Positions 55,080 through 63,847 of a stretch of 64,000 nucleotides of DNA are shown one piece after another. The notes below the pieces were generated by a model, which did not search any database, was not told the origin of the DNA, and saw only the letters and a list, made by a program, of their open reading frames with translations. Each line of letters opens with the position of its first letter. Position 1 is the first letter of the stretch. The translations under genes were made by a program, and so were the position numbers. The stretch is from JACNKV01 sp964422145 (lineage in GTDB: Bacteria > Fidelibacterota > Marinisomatia > Marinisomatales > JACNKV01): positions 124,001 to 188,000 of the forward strand of contig CAYQZV010000002.1 in NCBI GenBank assembly GCA_964422145.1, written 5' to 3'.

Positions 55080-55709
55080 TTATTTCTTCAGTAGATTTTC
55101 ACGGAGACTTTTAAAAATAGCACTAAATACAGCCACATCATCAGTTTTGGGTAAAACTAAATTGATTGTGTATGAAAGATTTAATTTCAACTCACCCTCT
55201 TGACCAGTATTCCCTGAAACCTCGGGTTGATTGGGTGTTGCCGGAGTCTTTAATTCCCCTTCAACTGGTTTTGTTTTGAAATCGGCAAATGATTTTAAAG
55301 CTTTAAAGGTCCCGTAGATTGCCCGTATAGTTTTATTACCTTTTTCAAGACCAGTCATTTCAACAATAAGACCTTCAAGGTCGCTTTTTTTTAAGCTATG
55401 TGCATACTCATTTCTTGAATATATATCAGCATATGCATTTTTTATTGCACATGCCATAGCAGCCTTGGATACTTTTTCATTTGTGTTTCTAAACTGTTTA
55501 TAGAGTTCAGTTGGTGTTCCATCTGTACCTAACAAACCTAACTTTTTGGCTAATGGAATAAATGCTTTTGCACCTCCACCTGGAAAGCCTAATTCCGTAG
55601 CTATATAATCTTGAGTAAACCTATCTGGGGTAGCAGCAACCTTAATCTTGTCTAATATCTTCGATATTACGCCAGTTGCATTCATAAATGCGGGATAATT
55701 CTTTGCCAT
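55080..55709 (-). CDS. DUF5343-like protein, partner of the HEPN gene
   Basis: This 209-residue protein begins MAKNYPAFMNATGVISKILDKIK and contains FTQDYIATELGFPGGGAKAFIPLAKKLGLL and a winged-helix-like continuation. This pattern matches DUF5343, whose members frequently sit in defence islands. The middle region (about 150-180) is low complexity and rich in Pro, Glu and Thr. The gene precedes the HEPN gene by 2 bases. It may be the sensor or antitoxin of the pair. Confidence 0.75.
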   Translation of the reverse strand: MAKNYPAFMNATGVISKILDKIKVAATPDRFTQDYIATELGFPGGGAKAFIPLAKKLGLLGTDGTPTELYKQFRNTNEKVSKAAMACAIKNAYADIYSRNEYAHSLKKSDLEGLIVEMTGLEKGNKTIRAIYGTFKALKSFADFKTKPVEGELKTPATPNQPEVSGNTGQEGELKLNLSYTINLVLPKTDDVAVFSAIFKSLRENLLKK

Positions 55710-55752
55710 GCCTATCTCCTATATTCTTTGTAATTATTTTTGCCAACCAACA

Positions 55753-55778
55753 GCAGGGGATGTATATACACCCCCTGC
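55753..55778 (-). terminator. Hairpin after the large secreted-protein gene
   Basis: GCAGGGG and CCCCTGC are the outer arms. The inner TGTATATACA is itself palindromic, so the whole 26 bases fold with one A-C mismatch. No clear T-run follows on the minus strand. It sits 14 bases past the stop at 55792 and probably ends that transcript. Confidence 0.5.
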
Positions 55779-55791
55779 CTTGATTCTTCTA

Positions 55792-58700
55792 TTATTTCAG
55801 CAGTACCAGTTTCTTGGTTTCAACAAAGCCACCTGACTTCATTCGGAATAAGTACATTCCGGATGGAACACGGTCACCGTTTTGATTCGTTCCGTTCCAC
55901 ATCAGTTTATATCTGCCTGCCGGAGTGAACCCGCTAACCAATTCAGCTACGACACGCCCGGATAAATCATATATCGTAAGTGTTATGTAACTATCTGCCG
56001 GTACGTCATACTCAATCGTTGTTGTCGGGTTGAACGGGTTCGGGTAATTTTGACGTAATGCAAATTCAGTAGGGAGAGCAGTAGTTTCATCTGATTCTTT
56101 CCAAATCGCTCCAGGAATATGTCTATATGTATGTACTTGGTTTGAATATTCGAAAGGCTGATTACTTAGATTCACCGCTCTGACCTGATAATTAACACGT
56201 TGATGTTCGCCAGTGCCCGGATCAACTTTTGTCACCTTGTATGTTAATCTTCCGTCCGGTTCTTCATCAATCTGCGAAATAGTAAAATCACCATCTTCAT
56301 ATGACCCGGTATTTTCGGTATCTATTATCACATTTTCAGAATTTGGACCCACAAACTCTCTCCATATCTCATGATGCTGATAATGATCAAAAGGATCAAA
56401 CTCCCATGATAATGTCGGATGAGTACCAACTTCACCTGAAATGGACAGTAGTGTCGGCACCATTAATTGATCATAATAATATGCACCAATATCTGCTCTT
56501 GTAAGATCGGGATCTAAAGGAGAAGCTGGGTTTCCGGCATTAATACAGGGGCTGCTGGGTTGAAGGTGAAAATCATAGGTGCTCGGGTCTACAAAAAGCG
56601 GATCATCTGTTTGATTTCCAACCAAATTTATAGAATCAAAGTACTCCTCACTTAAATCGCCGCAGTAATATAGATTTGAATAACTGAGGTCTAATATAAA
56701 ATCGGTATGATGATCTAAGCCAGTAATCAAATTATCGACATCCAATATTGTATTTACAATATTTAGATGAATATCCGACGAGTGATATATACTGGAACTA
56801 ACAAAATTACCAGTATTCACCAAGGTATTGTTTGTACTGTTTATTGTTAAATCAACATTAATAAGATCAGGATAACAATAACTAACCATACCTTCAGAGA
56901 TATTATTAAACACGCAATGATCAATATTAATATTAACATTTCCCTCATGACCCATTGAAAGTCCTTTTTCAGTATTTGAAATTGTGGAGTTACTAACATT
57001 AACGTTGCGGTCAACCTTTAACGTGGAGTTGACAAACTCAGAACCATCCATCGAGATTAAATGATCAACGGTGATTTTGAATCCGGTTGTATTTACTATC
57101 TCAGTAGGACCGCTGAACCTTATGGTGATATCCCTGGGGACATTAAGATAAGTTCGTTCTGTATTATCACCTATTGTGAAGCTGGCTCCAGTGAATAAAA
57201 GATCATTTAAAAACCCGCCCATTATAGTACCGCCCGGGATAGTGACATCATAAACATCCCAGAACTCAATCGTGCCGCCGGCGCTGATATCTACCTCACT
57301 CAAAACGCCTTCAAGATGAGCATTGTCTCCGGTAATAGCCACTTGATGGTAATATTCAAAATCTTGGTACCCTTCGCCCGGATCATATGTCAGATACAAA
57401 TCATCAACTAAATAATCAACATTCGGATCACTTACAACATCGCCTACAATTGTCATCGTATTATTGTTGATCGAAAAATACGGTTCAAAATCAACATGAA
57501 ATTCATTGTATTCATACCGAAGGCTGCCGTTTGCAACCGTAATGTTTTGGTAATAATCCGCTGCTATTACAACATCAGATGAAATTGATGATATATATGT
57601 ATCAGGCTGATTTATATTTGCGATTGTGCATATCCCACTGACAACCTGCCATCTTTTGAAAACTTGGTAAGTACCATCTCCGTTTTCAATAAATGGAGGT
57701 GAACTCATTCCAAGATATTCATCATTCTCAGACAAGGTAACATTGGGATCACCCGTTGAAACATTATAATACGCCGCTTCAACACCGGCACTACCAGATA
57801 AAAATACTACGTCAGTTTCTCTTGCTGTTGTTGTGGTATTACCGCCACCAAAATCGACTTGATCACCTACCCACTCTGCGAATACATTAAACCCTTCTGT
57901 ATCAGTATTAAGAATTGTAGAGGTACGCAAAGAGTATATAAGATAACCTGGGTTAAAATTTACATTCTGATTCAAGAAAATGTTATAGAATTCAACGATT
58001 GATATCCAGTCCTCACCTGTTTGACTCCCATCATCACGAACATACCAAGGGTCTTGAATTTCAGGACTGATTTCTGCTCCTATTGCTGTAATAGAAATTT
58101 CATGTTGTTCTTCAAACCAAGCTGATAAACCGTCATTAAAATACATCTGTTCCATTTGAAACTGTTCAGTCGTTAATCGAAAATCAAGATCATTTGTCCA
58201 AGTAATCTGTTTTTCATTATCTATTACTTCACTATGTGTTGTTGCAATATAGCTGTCATTTAGCCTTGCAAATAGTATAGAGGGAGATGGTTGATTAAGG
58301 TGAGTCAATTCTGGTGTGTCAATATTATATAACGAAAGTGTACCTGAAAGAAATCCATCCGGATCGGATGTTGATTTGTTTGATAATACAATTTCTTCAT
58401 TTAGATTAACAGTAATAAACAAAGCATCATCCGTTATGTTTAATTCAGGAATATCATCTCGGAAAAAATACGGATTCAGTTGAGGGTAAAACTCAACTAA
58501 ATTAACTAATAATAATTCTGAATAATGCTCTCCAAGGTTAAACGTGACCGTACTCTCTATTGGTAACCAATTAGGCCAAACATTAACAGTTAAACCAACT
58601 GTTATATTATCAAGGACAATAAATGCATCGCCGGATTCAATGTCCTTTTCAATGGATGGCTCTCCCGATATATCAATCATTAAGTCCTTTGAGTGTGAAA

Positions 58701-59007
58701 ACCCAAAATTATTATAGGCAATATTGAATTCTGCATATGCCGTAGCATCTAAACTCAAATTAATTGTATTAGTTGCTCCGATCAAATCAACAGTGCCAGA
58801 GTTAATTTTTATCTGGTAATTTATATCACTAATTGTCGGGTCTGGATGCCATTCACCGTAATTCAACGATTTAGTGTTTACCATAACATTTAATAACTCT
58901 TGCAAGGTTTGAGTTTCGTCCAATCGAAATGAAAATGAATTTTGAGCTTTTAGCGGGAACAATATGAGTAATATTGTAATAAATATTGTGTTTAATGTGT
59001 TTTTCAT
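55792..59007 (-). CDS. Large secreted protein with sorting domain (type IX-like)
   Basis: This 1071-residue protein has a signal peptide (TIFITILLILFPLKAQ). Residues of roughly 30-340 form a beta-rich domain. A parallel beta-helix-like region follows with many Ile/Asn/Val strands, closing in SPCINAGNPASP and DLTRADIGAYYYD. A fibronectin-like stretch precedes the C-terminal domain FALRQNYPNPFNPTTTIEYD and a FlgD-like Ig fold ending KKLVLLK. That terminal pattern is the usual secretion/anchoring tail in this clade. The ligand is unknown. It is 18 bases downstream of another secreted protein gene. Confidence 0.88.
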   Translation of the reverse strand: MKNTLNTIFITILLILFPLKAQNSFSFRLDETQTLQELLNVMVNTKSLNYGEWHPDPTISDINYQIKINSGTVDLIGATNTINLSLDATAYAEFNIAYNNFGFSHSKDLMIDISGEPSIEKDIESGDAFIVLDNITVGLTVNVWPNWLPIESTVTFNLGEHYSELLLVNLVEFYPQLNPYFFRDDIPELNITDDALFITVNLNEEIVLSNKSTSDPDGFLSGTLSLYNIDTPELTHLNQPSPSILFARLNDSYIATTHSEVIDNEKQITWTNDLDFRLTTEQFQMEQMYFNDGLSAWFEEQHEISITAIGAEISPEIQDPWYVRDDGSQTGEDWISIVEFYNIFLNQNVNFNPGYLIYSLRTSTILNTDTEGFNVFAEWVGDQVDFGGGNTTTTARETDVVFLSGSAGVEAAYYNVSTGDPNVTLSENDEYLGMSSPPFIENGDGTYQVFKRWQVVSGICTIANINQPDTYISSISSDVVIAADYYQNITVANGSLRYEYNEFHVDFEPYFSINNNTMTIVGDVVSDPNVDYLVDDLYLTYDPGEGYQDFEYYHQVAITGDNAHLEGVLSEVDISAGGTIEFWDVYDVTIPGGTIMGGFLNDLLFTGASFTIGDNTERTYLNVPRDITIRFSGPTEIVNTTGFKITVDHLISMDGSEFVNSTLKVDRNVNVSNSTISNTEKGLSMGHEGNVNINIDHCVFNNISEGMVSYCYPDLINVDLTINSTNNTLVNTGNFVSSSIYHSSDIHLNIVNTILDVDNLITGLDHHTDFILDLSYSNLYYCGDLSEEYFDSINLVGNQTDDPLFVDPSTYDFHLQPSSPCINAGNPASPLDPDLTRADIGAYYYDQLMVPTLLSISGEVGTHPTLSWEFDPFDHYQHHEIWREFVGPNSENVIIDTENTGSYEDGDFTISQIDEEPDGRLTYKVTKVDPGTGEHQRVNYQVRAVNLSNQPFEYSNQVHTYRHIPGAIWKESDETTALPTEFALRQNYPNPFNPTTTIEYDVPADSYITLTIYDLSGRVVAELVSGFTPAGRYKLMWNGTNQNGDRVPSGMYLFRMKSGGFVETKKLVLLK

Positions 59008-59025
59008 TATATTCTCTCTTTCTGA

Positions 59026-59934
59026 CTACATAGTTTGGGTAACGACCATTGGGTTCCACCCCGAATCGCCTAGGTTATTAAAAACATAGTAAACGGCAAA
59101 CCAACCATATTCAGATCCAAATAACACTTTACATCTATATTGACCGCTTGGAATATTATTGCCCCATGCCATACCAATTCCATTTGACCATTCATCAGGG
59201 GACAATGATATATTAACATTCTCATTTTCACTGCTTTGTCCCCATACATTATATATACCTATATACAATACATCAGTTGAAACATTTGAATTAAAACGAA
59301 GTGAATAATTCCCGTTAGATTCATACCACTGACCATCTATATCGGGTGGATTCCCCTCAATGTCAACAATTAATGAAAATTGTAGTAAATCAGTAAGGGC
59401 TTCCCATGTGAATGTAATATTATTAACCGTTAAATCCACGAAATCAGGTATTGATGCATTACAACCTTCCAACAATGAATTGGGATATACTGTTAATTCC
59501 AGTCCTTCATACTCTGCTATGATAATATCTTTTATCCATTGAGGTCCATCCATGGAATCTATTTGTGCAGGGATACCTTCTAGATAACTTATAATACCAC
59601 TTATAGATAATTCCCCCTCGGGAATATTTAGAGGTAAAATAAAAGGGTAATCAAACTGAATTGGGGTTCCCCCTATTACCGCGTTTGCATATACGGTGAA
59701 GCTGATGTTTACAACATTTGACTCAATATCTATATTAGGATTCCACACATATATATCATAATCATTGCCATCATGATTACCTATTGGGTGTGGCAGCACT
59801 TCTGTTCTAAGTAAAGTATTGAGTGCTTCTTCCGGTTGTTCAAAATAGATGCTAATTGAATAATTATCTGCAAAACTCATGGAAATTAGAATTATTCCAA
59901 TAGCTATCAATTTTGTCTTAATAAACTGTATCAT
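59026..59934 (-). CDS. Secreted protein of unknown function
   Basis: This 302-residue protein has a signal peptide (LIAIGIILISMSFADN) and then a beta-rich body. Its first 180 residues look related to the N-terminal domain of the following 1071-residue protein: both open with a 'LxxLL' segment, a W-x-P-x-I element, and alternating strands around a proline-rich LP/NIPEGEL stretch. The C-terminal part (YIGIYNVWGQSSENENVNI, GWFAVYYVF) is a possible Ig-like domain. There is no Cys-rich or catalytic motif. Confidence 0.7.
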   Translation of the reverse strand: MIQFIKTKLIAIGIILISMSFADNYSISIYFEQPEEALNTLLRTEVLPHPIGNHDGNDYDIYVWNPNIDIESNVVNISFTVYANAVIGGTPIQFDYPFILPLNIPEGELSISGIISYLEGIPAQIDSMDGPQWIKDIIIAEYEGLELTVYPNSLLEGCNASIPDFVDLTVNNITFTWEALTDLLQFSLIVDIEGNPPDIDGQWYESNGNYSLRFNSNVSTDVLYIGIYNVWGQSSENENVNISLSPDEWSNGIGMAWGNNIPSGQYRCKVLFGSEYGWFAVYYVFNNLGDSGWNPMVVTQTM

Positions 59935-60032
59935 TAATATCTCCTGTTTTTTTCTGTTTGTATTGATTATAACCCGATACAGGAAGTATATTTCACTAGG
60001 AATACTTCTTGATATCAGGTTGTATTCATATC

Positions 60033-60072
60033 CAGCCCCAATAATTGTTCTAAAGCTAATTTATTGGGGCTG
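60033..60072. repeat. 12-base perfect inverted repeat between secreted-protein genes
   Basis: CAGCCCCAATAA (60033-60044) and TTATTGGGGCTG (60061-60072) are exact reverse complements separated by 16 bases. It lies downstream of the propeller-lipoprotein gene on the minus strand and could be a terminator, although no T-run follows. Confidence 0.5.
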
Positions 60073-60107
60073 CTCTTATATGAATTCTTTCTTAATTATC
60101 CAAAACC

Positions 60108-61457
60108 CTACCTTCTTCCAATCGCTATCATCCCTCCTGGGATAGTGTTAAAATGTCCTGTGCTCACAATCATATCTCCTTTGTAATGTGCCCTTGTAAA
60201 TAATGTATTTAATGTTCCATCGTATAATTCCTCATTAAAATCCCAAGTAGCTCCATTATAATGCACATACATTCCACCACCGCCCTTCATAAAAATATCA
60301 TTCAAACCCTTTATGCATAATGAGTTGTATTCATAATTGTTTATTACGCGGTCTATCGACGATTCACGGGTTAAGTAATTATATTTCCAAAGCCCTTGTC
60401 TCGTTACAAAATATGCTGTATCACTATAGACATATACGGATGAAAAAGCACCCAAGTCTGTATCGTTAGTGGGATATGTCTTTTCACAATAATAAAGTGT
60501 TTCAACAACCCCGTCATGAATTTGATAAGCTACAGAGTAAGCTGGATCGAAGAAATCTCTTCCTATAGCAAAAACATATTCTCCATCAGGCGTACCGTGC
60601 ATCTCTAACATTCTTACTTCATGCTCAGTCTCCATCAATGTGAATTCATTGCCGTTATAATGTACCATACCCCCATCAATCCCTGTGAAATACATATTAT
60701 CTGAAGAAGATCCCCACAGTGTTAAAGCACTCACATCTAATCCCATGTTATGTAAATGATAAAGTGTCCACTCATTTCCATCCCAGTGAACAGGATAACC
60801 GCTTTGCACAAACCAAATATCATTTTCAGCAAAGTACTGTATCTCTTGTACGCGGGCTACGTTCCTTATCCTTAGTATCTCCCACTCATTTCCGTTCCAA
60901 TGGGCTGCATTAAAATCTTCTTTTCCTGTCCCATTAAAACTTGAATCTGGGTCGTCCATAACTATCTTCCCCACAACCCAAATGTCGTTCTCATTCACAA
61001 TTTCGGCGTCGGTAAAAAAACTACCATAAAGTCCTATTGTATCTATCTCCCATACAAAATTGTGGCTGGTTGTATCATTGGTAAATACTGTCAATAAATT
61101 ACTTGTGTCTTTTCGTGTTGCTCCATCCATCCAAAATGCCTGATAATTGTATAGTGTGTTTGGACTTAATCCACCATCATGAATTATTGTGTCTCGCTGA
61201 AATACAGTACTTGTCATAATCAGGGAGTCATTACGTATAAGGTCAAAGGTCCATTCACCGATTGTATCTTCGACGGCTATTTTTAGATCCGTTCCAACAC
61301 AGCTGGTATTAAACCCCTCAAGCGATATGGTTGTAATTCGGGGGATTTCATCGTCAATCGGCGGGTCGGGGCAGGCGAAAAAGGTAAGACTACAAAGGAT
61401 AAAAACCGCAATAAGGTAAAGAAACTTTTTGAACATCAAGTTTAGTTTAAAATACAT
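60108..61457 (-). CDS. Lipoprotein with beta-propeller-type repeats
   Basis: The ATG at 61457 (AAGG upstream) gives 449 residues. A signal of FLYLIAVFILCSLTFFAC places a lipidated Cys near residue 28. A fibronectin-like domain (about 35-130) is followed by repeats with the pattern HWNGNEW, HWDGNEW and HYNGATW spaced 40-60 residues apart, as in beta-propellers of surface proteins. It may bind a ligand or partner at the cell surface. A TTG-started extension to 61490 is less likely. Confidence 0.72.
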   Translation of the reverse strand: MYFKLNLMFKKFLYLIAVFILCSLTFFACPDPPIDDEIPRITTISLEGFNTSCVGTDLKIAVEDTIGEWTFDLIRNDSLIMTSTVFQRDTIIHDGGLSPNTLYNYQAFWMDGATRKDTSNLLTVFTNDTTSHNFVWEIDTIGLYGSFFTDAEIVNENDIWVVGKIVMDDPDSSFNGTGKEDFNAAHWNGNEWEILRIRNVARVQEIQYFAENDIWFVQSGYPVHWDGNEWTLYHLHNMGLDVSALTLWGSSSDNMYFTGIDGGMVHYNGNEFTLMETEHEVRMLEMHGTPDGEYVFAIGRDFFDPAYSVAYQIHDGVVETLYYCEKTYPTNDTDLGAFSSVYVYSDTAYFVTRQGLWKYNYLTRESSIDRVINNYEYNSLCIKGLNDIFMKGGGGMYVHYNGATWDFNEELYDGTLNTLFTRAHYKGDMIVSTGHFNTIPGGMIAIGRR

Positions 61458-61558
61458 GATCAGCCTTTTTGTTTTGGAGAATCTACTCAAAAAATTCCTT
61501 TATAATGTTAAGTAATTTGGGGTTCATTGGTTTTGATAGTAGTTTTTAATTTTAGTAT

Positions 61559-61966
61559 TTACTTCTTATTTCGTTTTTTATAAATATGTGTTTCTATAAG
61601 CCAAGGTTCAATACCCGTATTAGTACACCACTTGATTTGGCCTTTTATAATCTGGAAATGACTATAACAACCCTTCTTTTGCCATACTGAGGGAGATAAA
61701 GTAGGAACGCCTTTTGATGATAGCTCTAATTTCCAATGGGGTCCATTATTTTTTTTCAATGGTAGCGATATCACACTATTACACCCGCAAGGGCAAATAA
61801 AAACAGACCAATATGATTGATCGTTATAAATAACTATTACAAAATTTCTTTTCTTCAGTGTTTCAGTATCGGGTAACTTATCCACAATAACTGAATTGAA
61901 GTAATACTTTCTCTTAACTGCAAAGAATCCTTTTCCAATTAGAAATGGTCTTTTAATAAATGTCAT
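61559..61966 (-). CDS. Cys-rich DUF6527-like protein of the ubiquitin-like operon
   Basis: The ATG at 61966 gives 135 residues; a start at 61999 would add 11 and overlap the E1 gene by 26 bases. The conserved pattern is CPCGC (Cys58, 60, 62), then HWKLELSSKG, TLSPSV, GCYSHF (Cys100, His103) and KWC (Cys114). This looks like a metal-binding fold, probably zinc. The DUF6527 assignment comes from this motif order. Its place last in an E2/E1 operon suggests an E3-like adaptor or processing role, which is an inference. Confidence 0.75.
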   Translation of the reverse strand: MTFIKRPFLIGKGFFAVKRKYYFNSVIVDKLPDTETLKKRNFVIVIYNDQSYWSVFICPCGCNSVISLPLKKNNGPHWKLELSSKGVPTLSPSVWQKKGCYSHFQIIKGQIKWCTNTGIEPWLIETHIYKKRNKK

Positions 61967-61973
61967 AAATATT

Positions 61974-63434
61974 TTAAATATCTGTCGGTATCTTACCATA
62001 TTGTGGGGTACTTAATCGATACTCCCCCTCCCCTAGTTTAAAAATACTATTCTCTTTACAATAAATACAATCAGAAACCTCTAACGGATTGTTACTATGT
62101 ATATTTAAATGGATAAAATCAATCCAGATATTATCCTGCCTTAGATCAGTTGGAATAACTCTATAATTAGAAATTAAATTCATAAAAGTTGCTACTGCAA
62201 TATTAGCTGTACATCTAGTAAAAGCTCCAATTCCAGGTGATTGAACATTCGCTCCAATAATATAATAATCTTTTTTTAAGATTGAGGGATCTAGATCAGC
62301 CAATTCAGGTCTATCTTTTAATTTTTGTTCATCAGATATTTTTTGATCATTAATAACATTCTGACATCGTAAACAGGAACCAAATTCAGGTAGAATACAA
62401 CTGATGCGACCTTTTTGAGTTTTTAAGTATGGGGTGCCTTCTTGATCTTCCTCAACATTTCCCGACAGTCCAACGTCAATATATACTTGTGAATAATAAT
62501 ATAATGCTTGATTTAATAAATCTCTTCCAGCTACGTCATCAGTGCATCCAAAAATAACATCAGCGCTGGATAGTGCATCTATTGCTTTTTCTGATTCATG
62601 TATATAATTTGGGATTGCTACAACCTTATTTTGTAGTCCTAAACTAAGTATATGTTTCTCCATAACTGTAGCTTTATTGTTACCTATATCTTCTTTTGTA
62701 AAACCACTCACTCTATTCATGTTGGTTTCATCCAATTTATCCCCATCTATTAATATTAATTCACCAACCCCAGTTCTTGCGAGTAAATCAGCAATTGGAG
62801 ACCCTGTCCCACCAAGGCCAACAATAGCAACTCTTAATGATTGAATCTTTATATTAAACGGTTTACCAAAGGCAATTTCTTGTCTATTTAGGTTTATTGT
62901 TGAAGTGTCGGGAACTTGACACCCATAAAGATCAAGCTTTTCTTTTAGAATAGATATGTGTCTAACATTTATTGCTTTTTCGGGATTATATCCCTGCCTA
63001 ATCCTACCTATCCATTGATTATTAGAAAGAATTAGTGTAATTAAAAAAGAAGATGGTGTATTACAACCTACTAATCCCTGAAGTATATTTCTTTCATTTA
63101 TATTGTCCATTTCAGAAAAAAACAATTGTTTTTTTGGATGGTTATGAACAAATCCTAACTCTAATTGTTCTTGTTCACAACGTAAATAAATTTCTGGAAA
63201 GTTTTTCATATTGATGGTAAACTGATTTTCAAAGCAACCAATTACCCAATCCCCATCCATCCTAATTACTTCGACTGATAAAAACCGATCTGAAATGGGA
63301 AGTCCATTGATTTCTCGTGCTAATCTTCTAAATAAAACAATAGCACCTCTTTCATAACCCTTCGGATGCATTGTGAGCCAAGTTTTCAGCTCTTGTTCAT
63401 GAGTACCTAGTATTGTTATTCTATGTCCATTCAT
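61974..63434 (-). CDS. JAMM peptidase-E1 (ThiF) fusion
   Basis: This is a 486-residue fused protein. Residues 1-150 are a JAB domain with Glu28 and the full JAMM motif His97-x-His99-x7-Ser107-x2-Asp110, expected to be a zinc deubiquitinase-like protease. Residues 195-460 form an E1/ThiF domain: nucleotide motif GLGGTGS (206-212), Asp230, the N-M-N-R element at 238-241, and zinc pairs C354-C357 and C456-C459. Cys408 or Cys346 may be the thioester residue. It overlaps the E2 gene by 4 bases. It would activate the ubiquitin-like protein and also process or remove it. Confidence 0.9.
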   Translation of the reverse strand: MNGHRITILGTHEQELKTWLTMHPKGYERGAIVLFRRLAREINGLPISDRFLSVEVIRMDGDWVIGCFENQFTINMKNFPEIYLRCEQEQLELGFVHNHPKKQLFFSEMDNINERNILQGLVGCNTPSSFLITLILSNNQWIGRIRQGYNPEKAINVRHISILKEKLDLYGCQVPDTSTINLNRQEIAFGKPFNIKIQSLRVAIVGLGGTGSPIADLLARTGVGELILIDGDKLDETNMNRVSGFTKEDIGNNKATVMEKHILSLGLQNKVVAIPNYIHESEKAIDALSSADVIFGCTDDVAGRDLLNQALYYYSQVYIDVGLSGNVEEDQEGTPYLKTQKGRISCILPEFGSCLRCQNVINDQKISDEQKLKDRPELADLDPSILKKDYYIIGANVQSPGIGAFTRCTANIAVATFMNLISNYRVIPTDLRQDNIWIDFIHLNIHSNNPLEVSDCIYCKENSIFKLGEGEYRLSTPQYGKIPTDI

Positions 63435-63847
63435 TTTTGTGCATCAGGTTTTTTTAAAGCCCATTCAATTCGGCATAATATTTTTTCAATATTATCAATC
63501 TTTGGGTTCCATGTTTGATGTTTAAAATGTCTTGACCAACGGCAAAACTCTCTTCCATTATATATCCTAGAATCCCCCTGTCCAATATTAAAAGCAGAAG
63601 GTATTTGTTTTTTATCAGCTCTTGAAAGTGGGGGGTGAACCCAAAACATGTCATTCCCGCTTGTATTATAGTTGGTAGGGATAACTACTAGCACATCAAC
63701 GTAATCAATGGGTTCATTTGCATATTCGTAGAGACCGGATTTTAATGGATAATCCTTTATTACCAAGAACCTATTTTTGACATCCTCTTCGTACTCAAGT
63801 CCAGACGCAGCAAGGATTTCGTAATCTTCATCAAATAATAACGCCAT
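63431..63847 (-). CDS. Prokaryotic E2-like protein (Prok-E2_E type)
   Basis: This 138-residue protein has the compact UBC-like core of the prokaryotic E2 family E: LVVIPTNYN (54-61), DMFWVHPPL (66-74), then REFCRWSRHF with Cys102 and His107. Cys102 is the candidate thioester cysteine by position, near the WSRH signature. It begins with ATG overlapping the stop of the upstream gene as TAATG and overlaps the E1 fusion by 4 bases. The predicted role is transfer of the ubiquitin-like tail to a target. Confidence 0.85.
   Translation of the reverse strand: MALLFDEDYEILAASGLEYEEDVKNRFLVIKDYPLKSGLYEYANEPIDYVDVLVVIPTNYNTSGNDMFWVHPPLSRADKKQIPSAFNIGQGDSRIYNGREFCRWSRHFKHQTWNPKIDNIEKILCRIEWALKKPDAQK

Noticed and set aside
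55753..55778. Perfect-looking hairpin as a mobile-element end
   Set aside because: No second copy, transposase or target duplication is visible; a position just past a stop codon favours a terminator.
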